Shown one piece after another: positions 33,732 to 42,480 of a stretch of 64,000 nt of DNA; within the stretch, counting starts at the first letter, position 1, and the number at the start of each line of letters is the position of its first letter. Both the position numbers and the translations under genes were made by a program. This stretch comes from CAYOWK01 sp964407665 (GTDB taxonomy: Bacteria; Pseudomonadota; Alphaproteobacteria; Caulobacterales; Hyphomonadaceae). Under the pieces are notes generated by a model. That model was given only the letters and a program-made list of their open reading frames with translations, had not been told where the DNA came from and did not search any database. The stretch lies in contig CAYOWK010000011.1 of assembly GCA_964407665.1 (NCBI GenBank), positions 1-64,000 on the forward strand, read 5' to 3'.

Positions 33732-34679
33732 TCATCCCGGGTTGAGGCGAAGGGGCGGCGGGGGCGGCATGCCGCCGGGCAGCTCGTACGCCGTGTCGAT
33801 CAGGACGTCGCGGGCGATCCGGGCGTCGAGCCGGGCGCCTTCGCGCTCCGTGCCCGGCATGACGGGCTGGCAGACGAGCGCGTAGCGGCCTGCCTGATCG
33901 GCGCTCGCATAGCGGCGGGCCAGCCTGTCGATGAAGGGCTGGGGCGCCGCCGCGATGCGGTGGAGGATCTCCAGGTGGGCCGCGAGGGAGAGGTCGGGTT
34001 CAGCGCCGGCTGCGTGGGCCCCCGAAGCGCCAGGCAGCGCCCAGTGCGCCTCGAAGGCGGGCGCTGCATCGGGCATGACCGGCCAGTTCATCGGCGTGGC
34101 GCCGCCGAAGCGGCCGGAGAAGGCTTTTGGCGGCGGTGGGGGAGGCGGCGCGGGCTTGCGCCGGACCATCGCCGGTAGCGGATCGTCCAGCAGGACCACG
34201 AACGGGCGGACAGCGGCGTGCAGCCTCGGGCGCGGACGCCGGCGCGGGGCCATGCCGTCCGGCGCGCTCCAGCAGAAGCCGATGCGCCAGGCTGACGGGT
34301 CCGTGGGGGAGGGAGGCCGGGTCTCTGAAGGCTGGGTGGAGGGCTGCGGCCCTCGCGCCTGCGAGGAGCTCCGGCTGTCCGCGCTGGCGGATGAGGGCCG
34401 GAGCGTCTGCGCAAGCCGGATGGCGGCTTCGAGGACGAGGCAGCGGACCAGCCGTTCGACCTGCTGCAGCATGGCGCGGATCTGGGTGCGGCGGTGGCGC
34501 GTGAGGATGCGGGCGGCCAGCCTGGCGGGCTCGCCTGCAAGCGCCGCCAGCTGGCGCAGCCAGTAGCCGATCCCCGGCCACAGCTTTGCAGCACGCGGGC
34601 CGGCGTCAGCCGGGGCGTTGGGTCTGGACCAGTGTATCGGCCCGTATGCTGGCCGGGCCGCAGGACGTTCGTGTGTCAT
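33732..34679 (-). CDS. Hypothetical protein, Pro/Arg-rich
   Basis: A 315-residue soluble protein. The N-terminal third is helical and basic (LTRHRRTQIRAMLQQVERLV, then CLVLEAAIRLAQ), the middle is low-complexity Ser/Pro/Arg with a PPPPPPP run, and the C-terminal third is again structured (HLEILHRIAAAPQPFIDRLAR, then IARDVLIDTAYELP). I recall similar hypothetical proteins in Hyphomonadaceae-like genomes but know no function. The opposite strand is open for 211 codons, yet the minus frame has the more protein-like composition. It has no close co-directional neighbour. Confidence 0.6.
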   Translation of the reverse strand: MTHERPAARPAYGPIHWSRPNAPADAGPRAAKLWPGIGYWLRQLAALAGEPARLAARILTRHRRTQIRAMLQQVERLVRCLVLEAAIRLAQTLRPSSASADSRSSSQARGPQPSTQPSETRPPSPTDPSAWRIGFCWSAPDGMAPRRRPRPRLHAAVRPFVVLLDDPLPAMVRRKPAPPPPPPPKAFSGRFGGATPMNWPVMPDAAPAFEAHWALPGASGAHAAGAEPDLSLAAHLEILHRIAAAPQPFIDRLARRYASADQAGRYALVCQPVMPGTEREGARLDARIARDVLIDTAYELPGGMPPPPPLRLNPG

Positions 34680-34771
34680 GCGCCGGACACTGGCGCAGGT
34701 CGGTACCCGGTCGGATTGGCGGGGGTGAGGCCAGCAGAAATGGGGGCGTGGTTCCGCTGCCGTGCCTCACG

Positions 34772-34920
34772 CTGTCATTCCGGAAGCCGCGCAGCGGCTA
34801 TCCTGAATCCAGACTCGTTGGTGACGCAGAGGGTTTCTGGATTCCGGGTCGGCGGACCCTCACCCTGAGGAGCCGCCGCAAGGCGGCGTCTCGAAGGGCG
34901 GTCCTTGCCCGGAATGACAG
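34772..34920. repeat. 149-bp composite palindromic repeat (REP/MITE-like)
   Basis: The element is bounded by perfect 12-bp terminal inverted repeats, CTGTCATTCCGG and CCGGAATGACAG. Inside are three nested features: AGCCGC/GCGGCT (34785-34799), GAATCCAGA/TCTGGATTC (34805-34844), and CCCTGAGGA...TCGAAGGG carrying GCCGCC-GCAA-GGCGGC (34863-34898). Palindromes of the CCTGAGGAGCC...GGCGTCTCGAAGG kind are familiar dispersed intergenic repeats in Alphaproteobacteria. No coding sequence is inside. It sits between the hypothetical gene and the GST gene and is probably a non-autonomous mobile repeat. Confidence 0.75.
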
Positions 34921-34950
34921 CAGGTGAGGACCCGGCCTGGGGGCCTTGGC

Positions 34951-35829
34951 CTACGCCCCGGAAGCCACCTTGTCCTGCGTCTTGGTATCGAAGTCTGAGG
35001 CGTCGTGGCGTTCGTGGAGCTGGCTGGCGGGGTCGCCGAAGGTGCGGTTGACCATGCGGCCGCGCTTCACGGCCGGGCGGGCGGCGATCTCGTTGCTCCA
35101 GCGGATGACGTTTGTGTAGTCGTGGACGGACAGGAACTCGCCCGCGCTGTAGAGGACGCCCTTCACCAGAGCGCCGTACCAGGGCCAGGTGCAGATGTCG
35201 GCTATGGTGTAGGCGTCGCCGGCGAGGAAGGCGTTGTCCGCGAGCCGGCGGTCGAGCACGTCGAGCTGGCGCTTCACCTCCATCGCATAGCGGTCGATCG
35301 GGTATTCCATCTTCGTGGGGGCGTAGGCGTAGAAGTGGCCGAAGCCGCCGCCGAGGAACGCCGCCGCGCCCTGGATCCAGAACAGCCAGTTCAGAGCCTC
35401 GGTGCGGGCGGCGGGGTCGCGCGGCAGGAAGGCGCTGTCGAACTTCTCCGCAAGGTAGAGAAGGATCGCGCCGGATTCGAACACGCGCGTCGGCGGCGAC
35501 GTGCTGTGATCGACCAGCGCCGGGATCTTCGAGTTGGGGTTGGCGGCGACAAAGCCGGAGGAGAATTGCTGGCCCTTGCTGATGTCGATCAGCCAGGCGT
35601 CGTACTCGGCGCCAGAATGGCCGAGCGCCAGAAGCTCCTCCAGCATCACCGTGACCTTCACGCCGTTCGGCGTACCGAGCGAATAGAGCTGGAGCGGATG
35701 CTTGCCGACGGACAGGTCCTTGTCGTGCGTCGGACCGGCGATGGGCCGGTTGATGGTCGCGAAGCGTCCGCCGCTCTCCTTGTTCCAGGTCCAGACTGTC
35801 GGGGGCGTCCAGGCGGTCGGTTCGGTCAT
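34951..35829 (-). CDS. yghU: YghU-type glutathione S-transferase
   Basis: A 292-residue GST-family protein of the Nu class (YghU/YfcG relatives), which uses glutathione to reduce disulfides and organic peroxides. The N-terminal thioredoxin fold starts after a 40-residue extension that is typical of YghU (YSLGTPNGVKVTVMLEEL with the Asn-Gly glutathione-binding loop, then NPNSKIPALVD with the cis-Pro, and FESGAILLYLAEKF). The helical C-domain contains GGGFGHFYAY. It is cytoplasmic. No strong ribosome site precedes ATG 35829. The amidase gene lies upstream on the same strand. Confidence 0.9.
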   Translation of the reverse strand: MTEPTAWTPPTVWTWNKESGGRFATINRPIAGPTHDKDLSVGKHPLQLYSLGTPNGVKVTVMLEELLALGHSGAEYDAWLIDISKGQQFSSGFVAANPNSKIPALVDHSTSPPTRVFESGAILLYLAEKFDSAFLPRDPAARTEALNWLFWIQGAAAFLGGGFGHFYAYAPTKMEYPIDRYAMEVKRQLDVLDRRLADNAFLAGDAYTIADICTWPWYGALVKGVLYSAGEFLSVHDYTNVIRWSNEIAARPAVKRGRMVNRTFGDPASQLHERHDASDFDTKTQDKVASGA

Positions 35830-35913
35830 GGAGGCAAGGCTTTCGCGGGTTGAAGGGCGGGGGCCGCGCGGGGCACGGCGGTGTGGGTCATATAGGGCGG
35901 ACGGACACGGACG

Positions 35914-37296
35914 TCAGCCCAGCGCAATCGCGGGAGGCGCGACCGGCTCCGCGATCATCCCGGCAAAGGCGATGGTGGTGCGGTCTTCGAGGTGCGGGCC
36001 GATGATCTGGACCGACAGGGGCAGGCCGTCCTTGGACAGACCCATCGGGGCGGCGGTCGAGGGCAGGTTGCCGACCGTCGCCATCGAGGCCCAGGCCAGC
36101 TGGGCGCCGTAGGGCGTCGCCTCGCCGTCTATGGTCAGGCGCCGCTTGCGCCAGTCGGGCTCGTCCGTGTGCGGGAAGGCGGGCGTGGAGAAGGCCGGGG
36201 CGACCACCACGTCGAAGTGCCGGAAGAAATCCGTCCACTGCAGGCGGATGCGGTGCTGGTCGTCGAACAGGTCGAGCAGGTCGTGCGCGGTCAGCGGCTC
36301 GCGGCCGCCCGCCGGCGCCCGGCGCGTGGTGATGGTGTGGAGCATGCGCTGGTAGGTGCGCCACTGCAGATGGATGTCGGGCATCAGGTTGGACGAGCGG
36401 GCGACCAGCGCGCCTTCGCGCGTCAGCCGTGCGGCGAGCGTCTCCATGACGTCGAGGATCTGGACATCGATGCGGGCGGCGGGGTGATGATCGAGGATCA
36501 GCACGCGATGGCTGGCGAGGCTGGCGTGGCGCGGGGCCGGCAGGTCGACGCGGTTGGCGGGGGAGAGATCGTCCGGGCCCGCCGTGACCTGCAGCAGCAG
36601 GTCGAGGTCGGCGGCGGTGCGGGCGAGCGGGCCGACGACGGACAGCGGCGATGGGGCGCCGGGGTGGCCGCCCATCGCGTGGCCCCGGGTTGTCACGAGG
36701 TTCCACGACGTCTTGTGGCCGAACACGCCGCAGAAGGCCGCCGGTACGCGGATCGATCCACCGATGTCCGAGCCGAACTCCCCGGCGGAGAAGCCCATGG
36801 CGATGGCGGCTGCTGCGCCGCCTGACGAGCCGCCGGGCGAGCGCGAGAGATCGTAGGGGTTGTTGGTGCGGCCGTAGATCGGGTTGCCGGACTGCCAGTC
36901 GGCGAGGACGGGCGGCACGTTGGTCTTGCCGAGCACCACGGCGCCTGCAGCCTTCAGGCGCTGGACGACGAGCGCGTCAGCGGCGGCGCGATGGTCGTGG
37001 TGCTCCTCCATGCCCCAGGTGGTGGGCCAGCCCTTGAGGTCGAAGCTCTCCTTGACGGTGACCGGCACGCCGAGCAGGGGGCGGGCGTCGCCCCTGGCCA
37101 GCGCCACATCGGCGTGAGCGGCGTCGATGCGCGCATGGGCGAAGTCGCGGACGATGACGGCGTTGACGGGGCCGTCGAGCCGCTCGATGCGGTCGATGAA
37201 GGCCTCGGTGAGCTCGGCGGCGCTGAACGCCTTCGCCTTCAGCTGTGCTGCGAGGTCGACGGCGCTGGAGCGCCAGAAGTCCTGGGGAACCGGCAT
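35914..37296 (-). CDS. Amidase signature family enzyme
   Basis: A 460-residue amidase of the Ser-cisSer-Lys type, hydrolysing carboxamides. The catalytic Lys is in GVPVTVKESFD, and the Gly/Ser-rich signature SPGGSSGGAAAA continues to EFGSDIGGSIRVPAAF, holding the cis-Ser and the Ser nucleophile. Length fits stand-alone amidases rather than the GatA subunit, and no gatB/gatC is nearby. ATG 37296 has GGGAAAGAGA upstream. It lies 84 bp before the GST gene on the same strand. Confidence 0.9.
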   Translation of the reverse strand: MPVPQDFWRSSAVDLAAQLKAKAFSAAELTEAFIDRIERLDGPVNAVIVRDFAHARIDAAHADVALARGDARPLLGVPVTVKESFDLKGWPTTWGMEEHHDHRAAADALVVQRLKAAGAVVLGKTNVPPVLADWQSGNPIYGRTNNPYDLSRSPGGSSGGAAAAIAMGFSAGEFGSDIGGSIRVPAAFCGVFGHKTSWNLVTTRGHAMGGHPGAPSPLSVVGPLARTAADLDLLLQVTAGPDDLSPANRVDLPAPRHASLASHRVLILDHHPAARIDVQILDVMETLAARLTREGALVARSSNLMPDIHLQWRTYQRMLHTITTRRAPAGGREPLTAHDLLDLFDDQHRIRLQWTDFFRHFDVVVAPAFSTPAFPHTDEPDWRKRRLTIDGEATPYGAQLAWASMATVGNLPSTAAPMGLSKDGLPLSVQIIGPHLEDRTTIAFAGMIAEPVAPPAIALG

Positions 37297-37485
37297 GGGC
37301 GTTTCTCTTTCCCTTGGGCGGCTCTGCGTCCGCTGTCACCGGCAAATCATGCGCGCGGACGGCGCCGGTGTGAATAGGGAAAGCTGGAAGAAGACCGGGG
37401 TCGGGCTTGCGCGTTGGTGTGGGGTCAGACCGGCGACAGCGACTATGGTATTGTCGCCCGTCTCGACCTGGGCTCCAAGACACCA

Positions 37486-37881
37486 ATGTACATCCGGTTC
37501 GTAACAGCATGTGTGCACAAGGACACCGGCGTGCGCGCTGGCGTCTTCACTGCTGCGTACCAGCTCGCTGCTGACAAGACTGTCGCCGCCTACGATATCG
37601 AGGAAGTTGAGGCAGGCCTGGCCTGGTTCCGGGCGAACCTTCCGATACCGGATCGGTTCAACCGATCGACATCGAAGGGGTTCAACGAACGCGCGACGAA
37701 AGGCATTGCCTGGTTCAAGCCGTCTGCACGTGAGGCCCTGGCAAGAATTCGCGAGTTGATCGAAGTTCTGCAGCGCAACGGTATCGGCGTCGAGATGATC
37801 ACGACCAACCGGCCCGGCTATGTGGTGTATGAGGACGACTTCCAGATCGTCGCCGAGCCATTTCGCGACACGCGGGTGTAA
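37486..37881 (+). CDS. Conserved hypothetical (about 130 residues)
   Basis: A 131-residue soluble protein beginning MYIRFVTACVHKDTGVRAGV and containing GLAWFRANLPIPDRF, a SKGFNERATKGIAWFKP segment and a C-terminal RPGYVVYEDDFQIVAEPF. I recall a similar small family in unrelated bacteria, always unannotated. The sequence is rich in Arg, Trp and Phe in conserved-looking blocks, so a real domain is likely. ATG 37486 is chosen; the frame is open to a TTG at 37414. It is convergent with xerC, 12 bp apart. Confidence 0.7.
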   Translation: MYIRFVTACVHKDTGVRAGVFTAAYQLAADKTVAAYDIEEVEAGLAWFRANLPIPDRFNRSTSKGFNERATKGIAWFKPSAREALARIRELIEVLQRNGIGVEMITTNRPGYVVYEDDFQIVAEPFRDTRV

Positions 37882-37893
37882 GCCTTGGGGGCC

Positions 37894-38841
37894 TCAAGCC
37901 CTCGGGTGGGCCTGGCGGTGGACGTCCATCAGGCGGGCGGCGTCGACGCCGGTGTAGATCTGGGTGGTGGAGAGGCTGGCGTGGCCCAGCAGCGCCTGGA
38001 TGGAGCGCAGGTCGCCTCCATTGGCGAGCAGGTGCGTGGCGAACGAGTGACGCAGGGCGTGCGGCGTGGCGGTTTCCGGCAGGCCCAGCTGGCGGCGCAT
38101 CCGCTCCATCAGGCGCTGGACGATGCGCGGCGACAGCGGTCCGCCGCGTGCGCCCCGGAAGATCGGCTCGTCGGGGGACGTGCGGGCGTTGATGGGCCAG
38201 GGCGAGAGTTTGGCGGCGGCGTCGACGGCTTCGCGCACGGGCTTGATGAGGGGCACGATGCGGATCTTCTTTCCCTTGCCCAGCACGCGCAGCGTGGGCG
38301 GCGCGGGCACGTCGCGGGCGGTCAGGGCCAGCGCCTCGGAGATACGCAGGCCCGCCCCGTAGAGCAGCGACAGCACGGCGACATCGCGCGCAAGGATCCA
38401 CTCGGGCGTCTCGGCGCCGTAGTCGCCCTCTCCGGCGGCATCCAGCGTCTCTGCAGCGAGTTCGGCGGTGAGCGGGCGGGGCAGGCGCTGCGGCCTTCGC
38501 GGCGTCTCGAACATCATCGCGCGGGCGTTGGGCGCATCCATCTGGCGGTCGAGGAAGCGGAAGAAGGCGCGCAGGCTGGAGGCGGCGCGGGCGCGCGAGG
38601 AGGCTGCCAGATCGTCGATGTTGCGGCGGCGGGCGAGCCAGGCGACGACGTCGTGGCGGGAGAGCTTTTCCAGCCGCGCGACCGTCGGCTCCTCGCCATG
38701 GTGCTCGCGCAGGAAGCCGAGGAAGTTGGCGACGTCGCGGGTGTAGGCCTCCACCGTCTTGGGGCTGGAGCGGCGCTCGGCCTCCAGCCAGCGGGTGAAG
38801 TCTGCGAGGGCGTCGCTTGCGGTGATCGTGGCGAGTTGCAT
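37894..38841 (-). CDS. xerC: Tyrosine recombinase XerC
   Basis: A 315-residue tyrosine recombinase that resolves chromosome dimers at dif with XerD. The core-binding N-terminal SAM-like domain (about 8-110) is followed by the catalytic domain with Arg166 (YGAGLRISEAL), Lys189 (GKGKK), His261 and Arg264 (HALRHSFATHLL), His287 (LLGHASLSTTQIYT) and nucleophile Tyr296. All residues needed are present. The position downstream of lpd matches a chromosomal xerC rather than a phage integrase. It diverges from the MFS gene. Confidence 0.92.
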   Translation of the reverse strand: MQLATITASDALADFTRWLEAERRSSPKTVEAYTRDVANFLGFLREHHGEEPTVARLEKLSRHDVVAWLARRRNIDDLAASSRARAASSLRAFFRFLDRQMDAPNARAMMFETPRRPQRLPRPLTAELAAETLDAAGEGDYGAETPEWILARDVAVLSLLYGAGLRISEALALTARDVPAPPTLRVLGKGKKIRIVPLIKPVREAVDAAAKLSPWPINARTSPDEPIFRGARGGPLSPRIVQRLMERMRRQLGLPETATPHALRHSFATHLLANGGDLRSIQALLGHASLSTTQIYTGVDAARLMDVHRQAHPRA

Positions 38842-38912
38842 GGCTGTGAAACTGGCGCGGGCGGGTTAAGGCAGGCTGAAGCCATCGTCGCCTGTGGCTC
38901 CCTCGACGTGAG

Positions 38913-38926
38913 ATGACGGGCGTCAT
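38913..38926. promoter_or_regulatory. Palindrome between xerC and MFS gene
   Basis: ATGACG-GG-CGTCAT is a perfect 14-bp palindrome 51 bp before the MFS start, followed by a second short repeat GAGT-TCCGG-ACTC at 38939-38951. They are candidate operator sites for the divergent promoters. Confidence 0.4.
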
Positions 38927-38976
38927 ACCTGTAGATGCAGAGTTCCGGACTCCGCCACATATCCAAGGATTTCCCC

Positions 38977-40164
38977 ATGACGGTTGCACCATCCGTCCCG
39001 CCTCCTGTCCGGGCGGCAGGCGAGCGCGCAACCCTGTGGTTCCTGATGCTGGGCAATGTGGTGATCGGGGCGGGCGTGCTGGCGCCGGCTGCGATGATCA
39101 ACGGGCTGACGGCGGGGCTGGGCGTGTCAGCCGTAGCCATTGGCGCGATGATCGGCTGGGGCGCGCTGGTGCTGGGCGTGGGCGCTCCGACGCTGGCGCT
39201 GGCGACGGCGCGCACGCCGAGGCGACTGCTGCTGGCGGCGAGCCTGATGGTCTATCTGGTGGGCCATGCGGCGTCGGCCCTGGCGCCGGACTACAATTCC
39301 CTGATGGCGGCGCGGCTGATCATGATCGCGGCGGCGGCGGTCTACACCCCGCAGGCGGCGAGCGCGGTGGCGATGATCGTGCCGGAGGCCCGGCGGTCGT
39401 CCTCCGTGGCCTTCGTGTTCATGGGCTGGCCGCTGGCGACGGCTGTGGCATCCCCCGTGCTGTCGATCGTTGGCGAGACGCTCGGCTGGCGCACCGGATA
39501 CTGGATCATCTCGGGCGCAGCTGCGCTGGCGATGATCGGCGTTGTGGCGTTCACGCCGCGCGCCCTGAAGCCGCCAGTGATGTCGCTGAAGTCGTGGGGA
39601 GAGGTTCTGACGCGGCCCGCGATCCTGACGCTGCTGGCGGCCACGATGGTGCTGGTGGCGGCGCAGTTCTCGCTGTTTGCGTATCTGGCGGCGGAGCTGA
39701 AACGGGCGGCGGGCGCCAATGCCGGCGAAGTGGCGCTGGGGCTGACCGTCTATGGCGGGGCGGCGCTGGCGGGTTCGATCGTCTCGGCCCAGGTGGTGAA
39801 GCGGATGAGCGCCTCGGCGACGCAGATCGCCTGCCAGCTCTGCATCGCCAGCGGGCTGGCGCTGTGGGCGCTGTTCTCGCATTCGCTTCCGATGGCGCTG
39901 TTTGCCGTGTGCGTCTGGGGCCTGGGGTTCGGCGGCGGCGTGTCGATGCAGCAGGCGCGGCTGATCACGGTGGCTCCGGCGCTGGCTCCGGCGTCGGTCG
40001 CGCTCAACACGTCGGTTCTCTATGTGGGGCAGGCCTCCGGCGCGACGCTGGGCGGCGCGATGATCGCGCGCGATCTCAATGACTGGATCGGCTATGTCGC
40101 GGTGGGCATGATGCTGGTCGCGATCAGCCTGTCCTACACGGCGCGGCGGCTGTTCAGGGCGTAG
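38977..40164 (+). CDS. MFS transporter (DHA1-like)
   Basis: A 395-residue transporter with 12 helices. Landmarks include the first helix LGNVVIGAGVLAPAAMINGL, the loop 2-3 region with TARTPRRLLLAASLMVYLV and the helix-5 segment AFVFMGWPLATAVASPV, as in DHA1 drug or sugar efflux permeases. Start ATG 38977 follows AAGGA at 8-nt spacing; an upstream codon at 38935 has no site. It diverges from xerC, and the lower-GC gene pair follows. Confidence 0.86.
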   Translation: MTVAPSVPPPVRAAGERATLWFLMLGNVVIGAGVLAPAAMINGLTAGLGVSAVAIGAMIGWGALVLGVGAPTLALATARTPRRLLLAASLMVYLVGHAASALAPDYNSLMAARLIMIAAAAVYTPQAASAVAMIVPEARRSSSVAFVFMGWPLATAVASPVLSIVGETLGWRTGYWIISGAAALAMIGVVAFTPRALKPPVMSLKSWGEVLTRPAILTLLAATMVLVAAQFSLFAYLAAELKRAAGANAGEVALGLTVYGGAALAGSIVSAQVVKRMSASATQIACQLCIASGLALWALFSHSLPMALFAVCVWGLGFGGGVSMQQARLITVAPALAPASVALNTSVLYVGQASGATLGGAMIARDLNDWIGYVAVGMMLVAISLSYTARRLFRA

Positions 40165-40308
40165 GACGGTTTCCCCAAGAAGAACTGGTAGCCAGAACGC
40201 CCCGGCATGTTGGCGTCAGTTGCCCCGCGACGGGCCCAAAAAGACACAAATTCTCCTCTAAATACCTCTTGCCTACTTTATTCTGTGAGTTGAGAATACC
40301 ATCGGAAG

Positions 40309-40332
40309 CAAACTGGCTTTTACGTCAGTTTG
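40309..40332 (+). promoter_or_regulatory. Leader hairpin before lower-GC gene pair
   Basis: CAAACTG and CAGTTTG form a 7-bp stem with a 10-nt loop, ending just before the GGGTGGGGGG ribosome-binding stretch of the gene at 40347. A TTGCCT...GAGAAT pair (40269-40297, 17-bp spacing) upstream is a possible weak promoter. Confidence 0.35.
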
Positions 40333-40346
40333 GGTGGGGGGGTAAA

Positions 40347-40751
40347 ATGCCGATTCACTCGATGAGGTTGTACGCCGGGGTGGACGATTCACTCGATGTT
40401 GTGTTGGATCTGGATAGTGGGGTCGCGCTACTCAGTCCGGAGCTTTGGCTATACGTCGGTCAGGACGAGGGAGGGCCGACATACGAGAAGCGACGACTGT
40501 CCGGGGCCTCGACCGAGTCATCAGCCAAATGGACCATTCCCGTACGAGACCCCGACTATACGTCTTTCAAGGTCTACTGGGACGCGATTGATCCGATGCA
40601 ACCTAAATTTGCGTATAACGCGACCCTTGCAGTGAGTGAAAAGAAGTCTGGGATACTCCTGAAGGGTGTGAACCCGCGCATTTTTCCATGCAAATTGGGC
40701 GCATCGGACCCTGGGGCGGGTAGCGAAGTCGCACGCGTGGTTGTTAAATGA
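40347..40751 (+). CDS. Hypothetical protein, lower-GC unit gene 1
   Basis: A 134-residue protein without signal peptide or membrane helix, predicted mainly beta (LDVVLDLDSGVALLSPELWLY, then WTIPVRDPDYTSFKVYWDA and FAYNATLAVSEKKSGILLKG). I do not recognise it. ATG 40347 is chosen because GGGTGGGGGG lies just upstream; a TTG at 40269 would lengthen it without support. Base composition and codon use are clearly less GC-biased than the flanking genes. The stop overlaps the next start as ATGA, so the two are translated together. Confidence 0.6.
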   Translation: MPIHSMRLYAGVDDSLDVVLDLDSGVALLSPELWLYVGQDEGGPTYEKRRLSGASTESSAKWTIPVRDPDYTSFKVYWDAIDPMQPKFAYNATLAVSEKKSGILLKGVNPRIFPCKLGASDPGAGSEVARVVVK

Positions 40752-42013
40752 GAAATTCTGCGTGTGCCCTCGTTTTGCTTGCGGCGATTGCGTTTGGCGA
40801 TACTGCGGTAGCGCAGTCTGCGGAGGGAAATGAAGATATTGTTCTAAAAGAAAAAAACACTGACCTGATCGGTAGTTTTGATATCGATACAACTATACCG
40901 GACTCGCCAGGATTTGCTGCGATTGGTGTGGATCCGGCTTCGGTCCTGGATCCCGGTGTCGATCCGATCACTTTCGCCAGCCTCACGCAGTTCCTAGATG
41001 AGGATAGGAATCTTAAGTCAGGATTTGCGTTAGGTGGTTCGCCATATTGGTGGGGCAACGACCGCAAACGCCTCTGGGATTATCGTCACAATACGTCACC
41101 CTTGGAGCGGATAGCTGCGCGCGCCAGTATCAGCGCTGCTTTTGCAGATGGTGGAGAAGCCAAAACCGACAAGCTGGGTTTTGGTATCAAGACCGACCTG
41201 CTCGACGACAACGACTACCGCCTCGACGCCGCGCTTTATGATTGCGTCGCCACAGCATATGCGCCCGTAGGCCTCCAATTCCGTCCAACAGCAGAACAAC
41301 AGGAAGCATTCGCTGCGGAAGCTCTCAAGCGACTAGTGGCGGGCGGGAACAGCCAGCCCACGGATGAGGCGGTCGATGATCTTGCTTTTGAGATCGAGAC
41401 AGCCTGGCGCAGGGGCGTGGAAACTGGGGCAGCGTCCGCACTCTATGACAAGAAGCGTACCGGCTGTCAGGAAGAGGCCTCAAAACGAAATGCCGTCAAA
41501 CCATCCTTCGTCGTTGCGGCGGGCGTCTCGGTGGTGCTCGACAATGGCGACGCGACCGACTGGGAGGCAACCGGGGGCAACCTGTGGATGGCCTACCGGT
41601 ATCCGCTGGGAATTATTGGAGGTCAGGCGGCAGGGATCGATCCAGCGACGAACAACCCAATCGAGACCAAGCCGTCGTACGTTACGTTTTCCGTGAACTA
41701 TGCTTTCGACCAGGTAGAGAAGGCCGGCGCCGAAGAAGTGAAGTCGGATGCAGCCGTCTTTGGCCTGATTGGAGGGTATGAAACGGACACGATGCGAGTT
41801 TCAGCTCAAGTCGGCTACAAGTACGTCGATTATGCGGGAAATGCGGCAGGCCTAACCGACGATAGCTACAGTGTTTTTTCTGTTGGTGCAGCGCTGAGAA
41901 TTAACAAGAATCTCTGGCTCAAGGTCGACGCGGGCGAGACCGGCGAGCGCCAGGCTGTCTCGGACAGGCGCGATTCCTACGTCAAGTTGAGCTTTGCCTA
42001 CGATCTCGGATAG
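40748..42013 (+). CDS. Secreted, barrel-like outer-membrane hypothetical, lower-GC unit gene 2
   Basis: A 421-residue exported protein with a Sec signal peptide (cleavage after TAVAQ). The middle is mixed and charged; the last 150 residues alternate polar and hydrophobic residues in strand-length blocks (YVTFSVNYAFDQ, VFGLIGGYETDTMRVSAQVG, SVFSVGAALRINKNLWLKVD, SYVKLSFAYDLG), which fits an outer-membrane beta-barrel end. Codon use at the 5' end is AT-rich for this genome and approaches the local norm towards the 3' end. No known family is recognised. It is coupled to gene 1 by a 4-bp overlap. Confidence 0.62.
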   Translation: MRNSACALVLLAAIAFGDTAVAQSAEGNEDIVLKEKNTDLIGSFDIDTTIPDSPGFAAIGVDPASVLDPGVDPITFASLTQFLDEDRNLKSGFALGGSPYWWGNDRKRLWDYRHNTSPLERIAARASISAAFADGGEAKTDKLGFGIKTDLLDDNDYRLDAALYDCVATAYAPVGLQFRPTAEQQEAFAAEALKRLVAGGNSQPTDEAVDDLAFEIETAWRRGVETGAASALYDKKRTGCQEEASKRNAVKPSFVVAAGVSVVLDNGDATDWEATGGNLWMAYRYPLGIIGGQAAGIDPATNNPIETKPSYVTFSVNYAFDQVEKAGAEEVKSDAAVFGLIGGYETDTMRVSAQVGYKYVDYAGNAAGLTDDSYSVFSVGAALRINKNLWLKVDAGETGERQAVSDRRDSYVKLSFAYDLG

Positions 42014-42434
42014 TTGCGCCAAGGCGCACGAGCCGACTTGAAGGTGGAGGATGGGCTACATGTCGGAGCCGCGTGACGGAATGAACGCGGTCCGTAGCAA
42101 ATTGGACCAGCCGGGCGACGCTTCCAGATCAGCAGAACCAGATCAGGGGACGTGATAACGACGATTCACCCTCAAACGAGCACCTGAATCAGGTTGCCGC
42201 TTCGAGGAATATCTCAAATCCACACCTGTCCGATCAACTTCGGCGCGGGCCGGCGGGTCCTTGCATCCTTCCGGAACCCGCGCCGAGGCTTTGGAGTACT
42301 GAACTGCCGACAGGGCTACGCGGCGGATCGTTAACGGTTTCTGACACAACCCGGGTTTGAGCCCGAACGCCTGTGAATGTCCTGCAGGCGCCTGAACGCG
42401 CGGCGGAAAAGGCGGGCGTCTGCCCAAAAAAGGA
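42014..42434. other. 420-bp intergenic stretch with one strong hairpin
   Basis: No gene is seen between the lower-GC unit and the TonB receptor terminator. CGGCGCGGG (42241-42249) and CCCGCGCCG (42277-42285) form a perfect 9-bp stem around a 27-nt loop that itself holds CCGG...CCGG. A short TGCGCC-AA-GGCGCA repeat at 42016-42029 follows the stop of the upstream gene and may end its transcription. The remainder shows nothing clear. Confidence 0.45.
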
Positions 42435-42467
42435 CCGCCCCGCCTGAGGGTCCATCAGGCGGGGCGG
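42435..42467 (-). terminator. Rho-independent terminator of TonB receptor 1
   Basis: A perfect 13-bp stem (CCGCCCCGCCTGA with TCAGGCGGGGCGG) around a 7-nt loop is followed on the minus strand by TCCTTTTTT. This is a textbook terminator for the receptor gene ending at 42531. The 33-nt hairpin is identical to the one at 45085-45117. Confidence 0.92.
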
Positions 42468-42480
42468 CTCAACTCCGCTT

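Noticed and set aside
33931..34566. 211-codon plus frame opposite the hypothetical 33732-34679
   Set aside because: The composition (Gly/Ala/Ser/Arg) looks like a shadow; the minus frame has helical, protein-like ends. Not fully certain.
37894..38841. Phage or island integrase
   Set aside because: The gene has XerC length and context near lpd, with no attachment-site repeats or tRNA nearby.
42241..42285. Third hairpin as a copy of the receptor 3' hairpins
   Set aside because: The loop shares only short words with the conserved 19-nt loop, and it lies beyond the terminator. Kept only as an intergenic hairpin.
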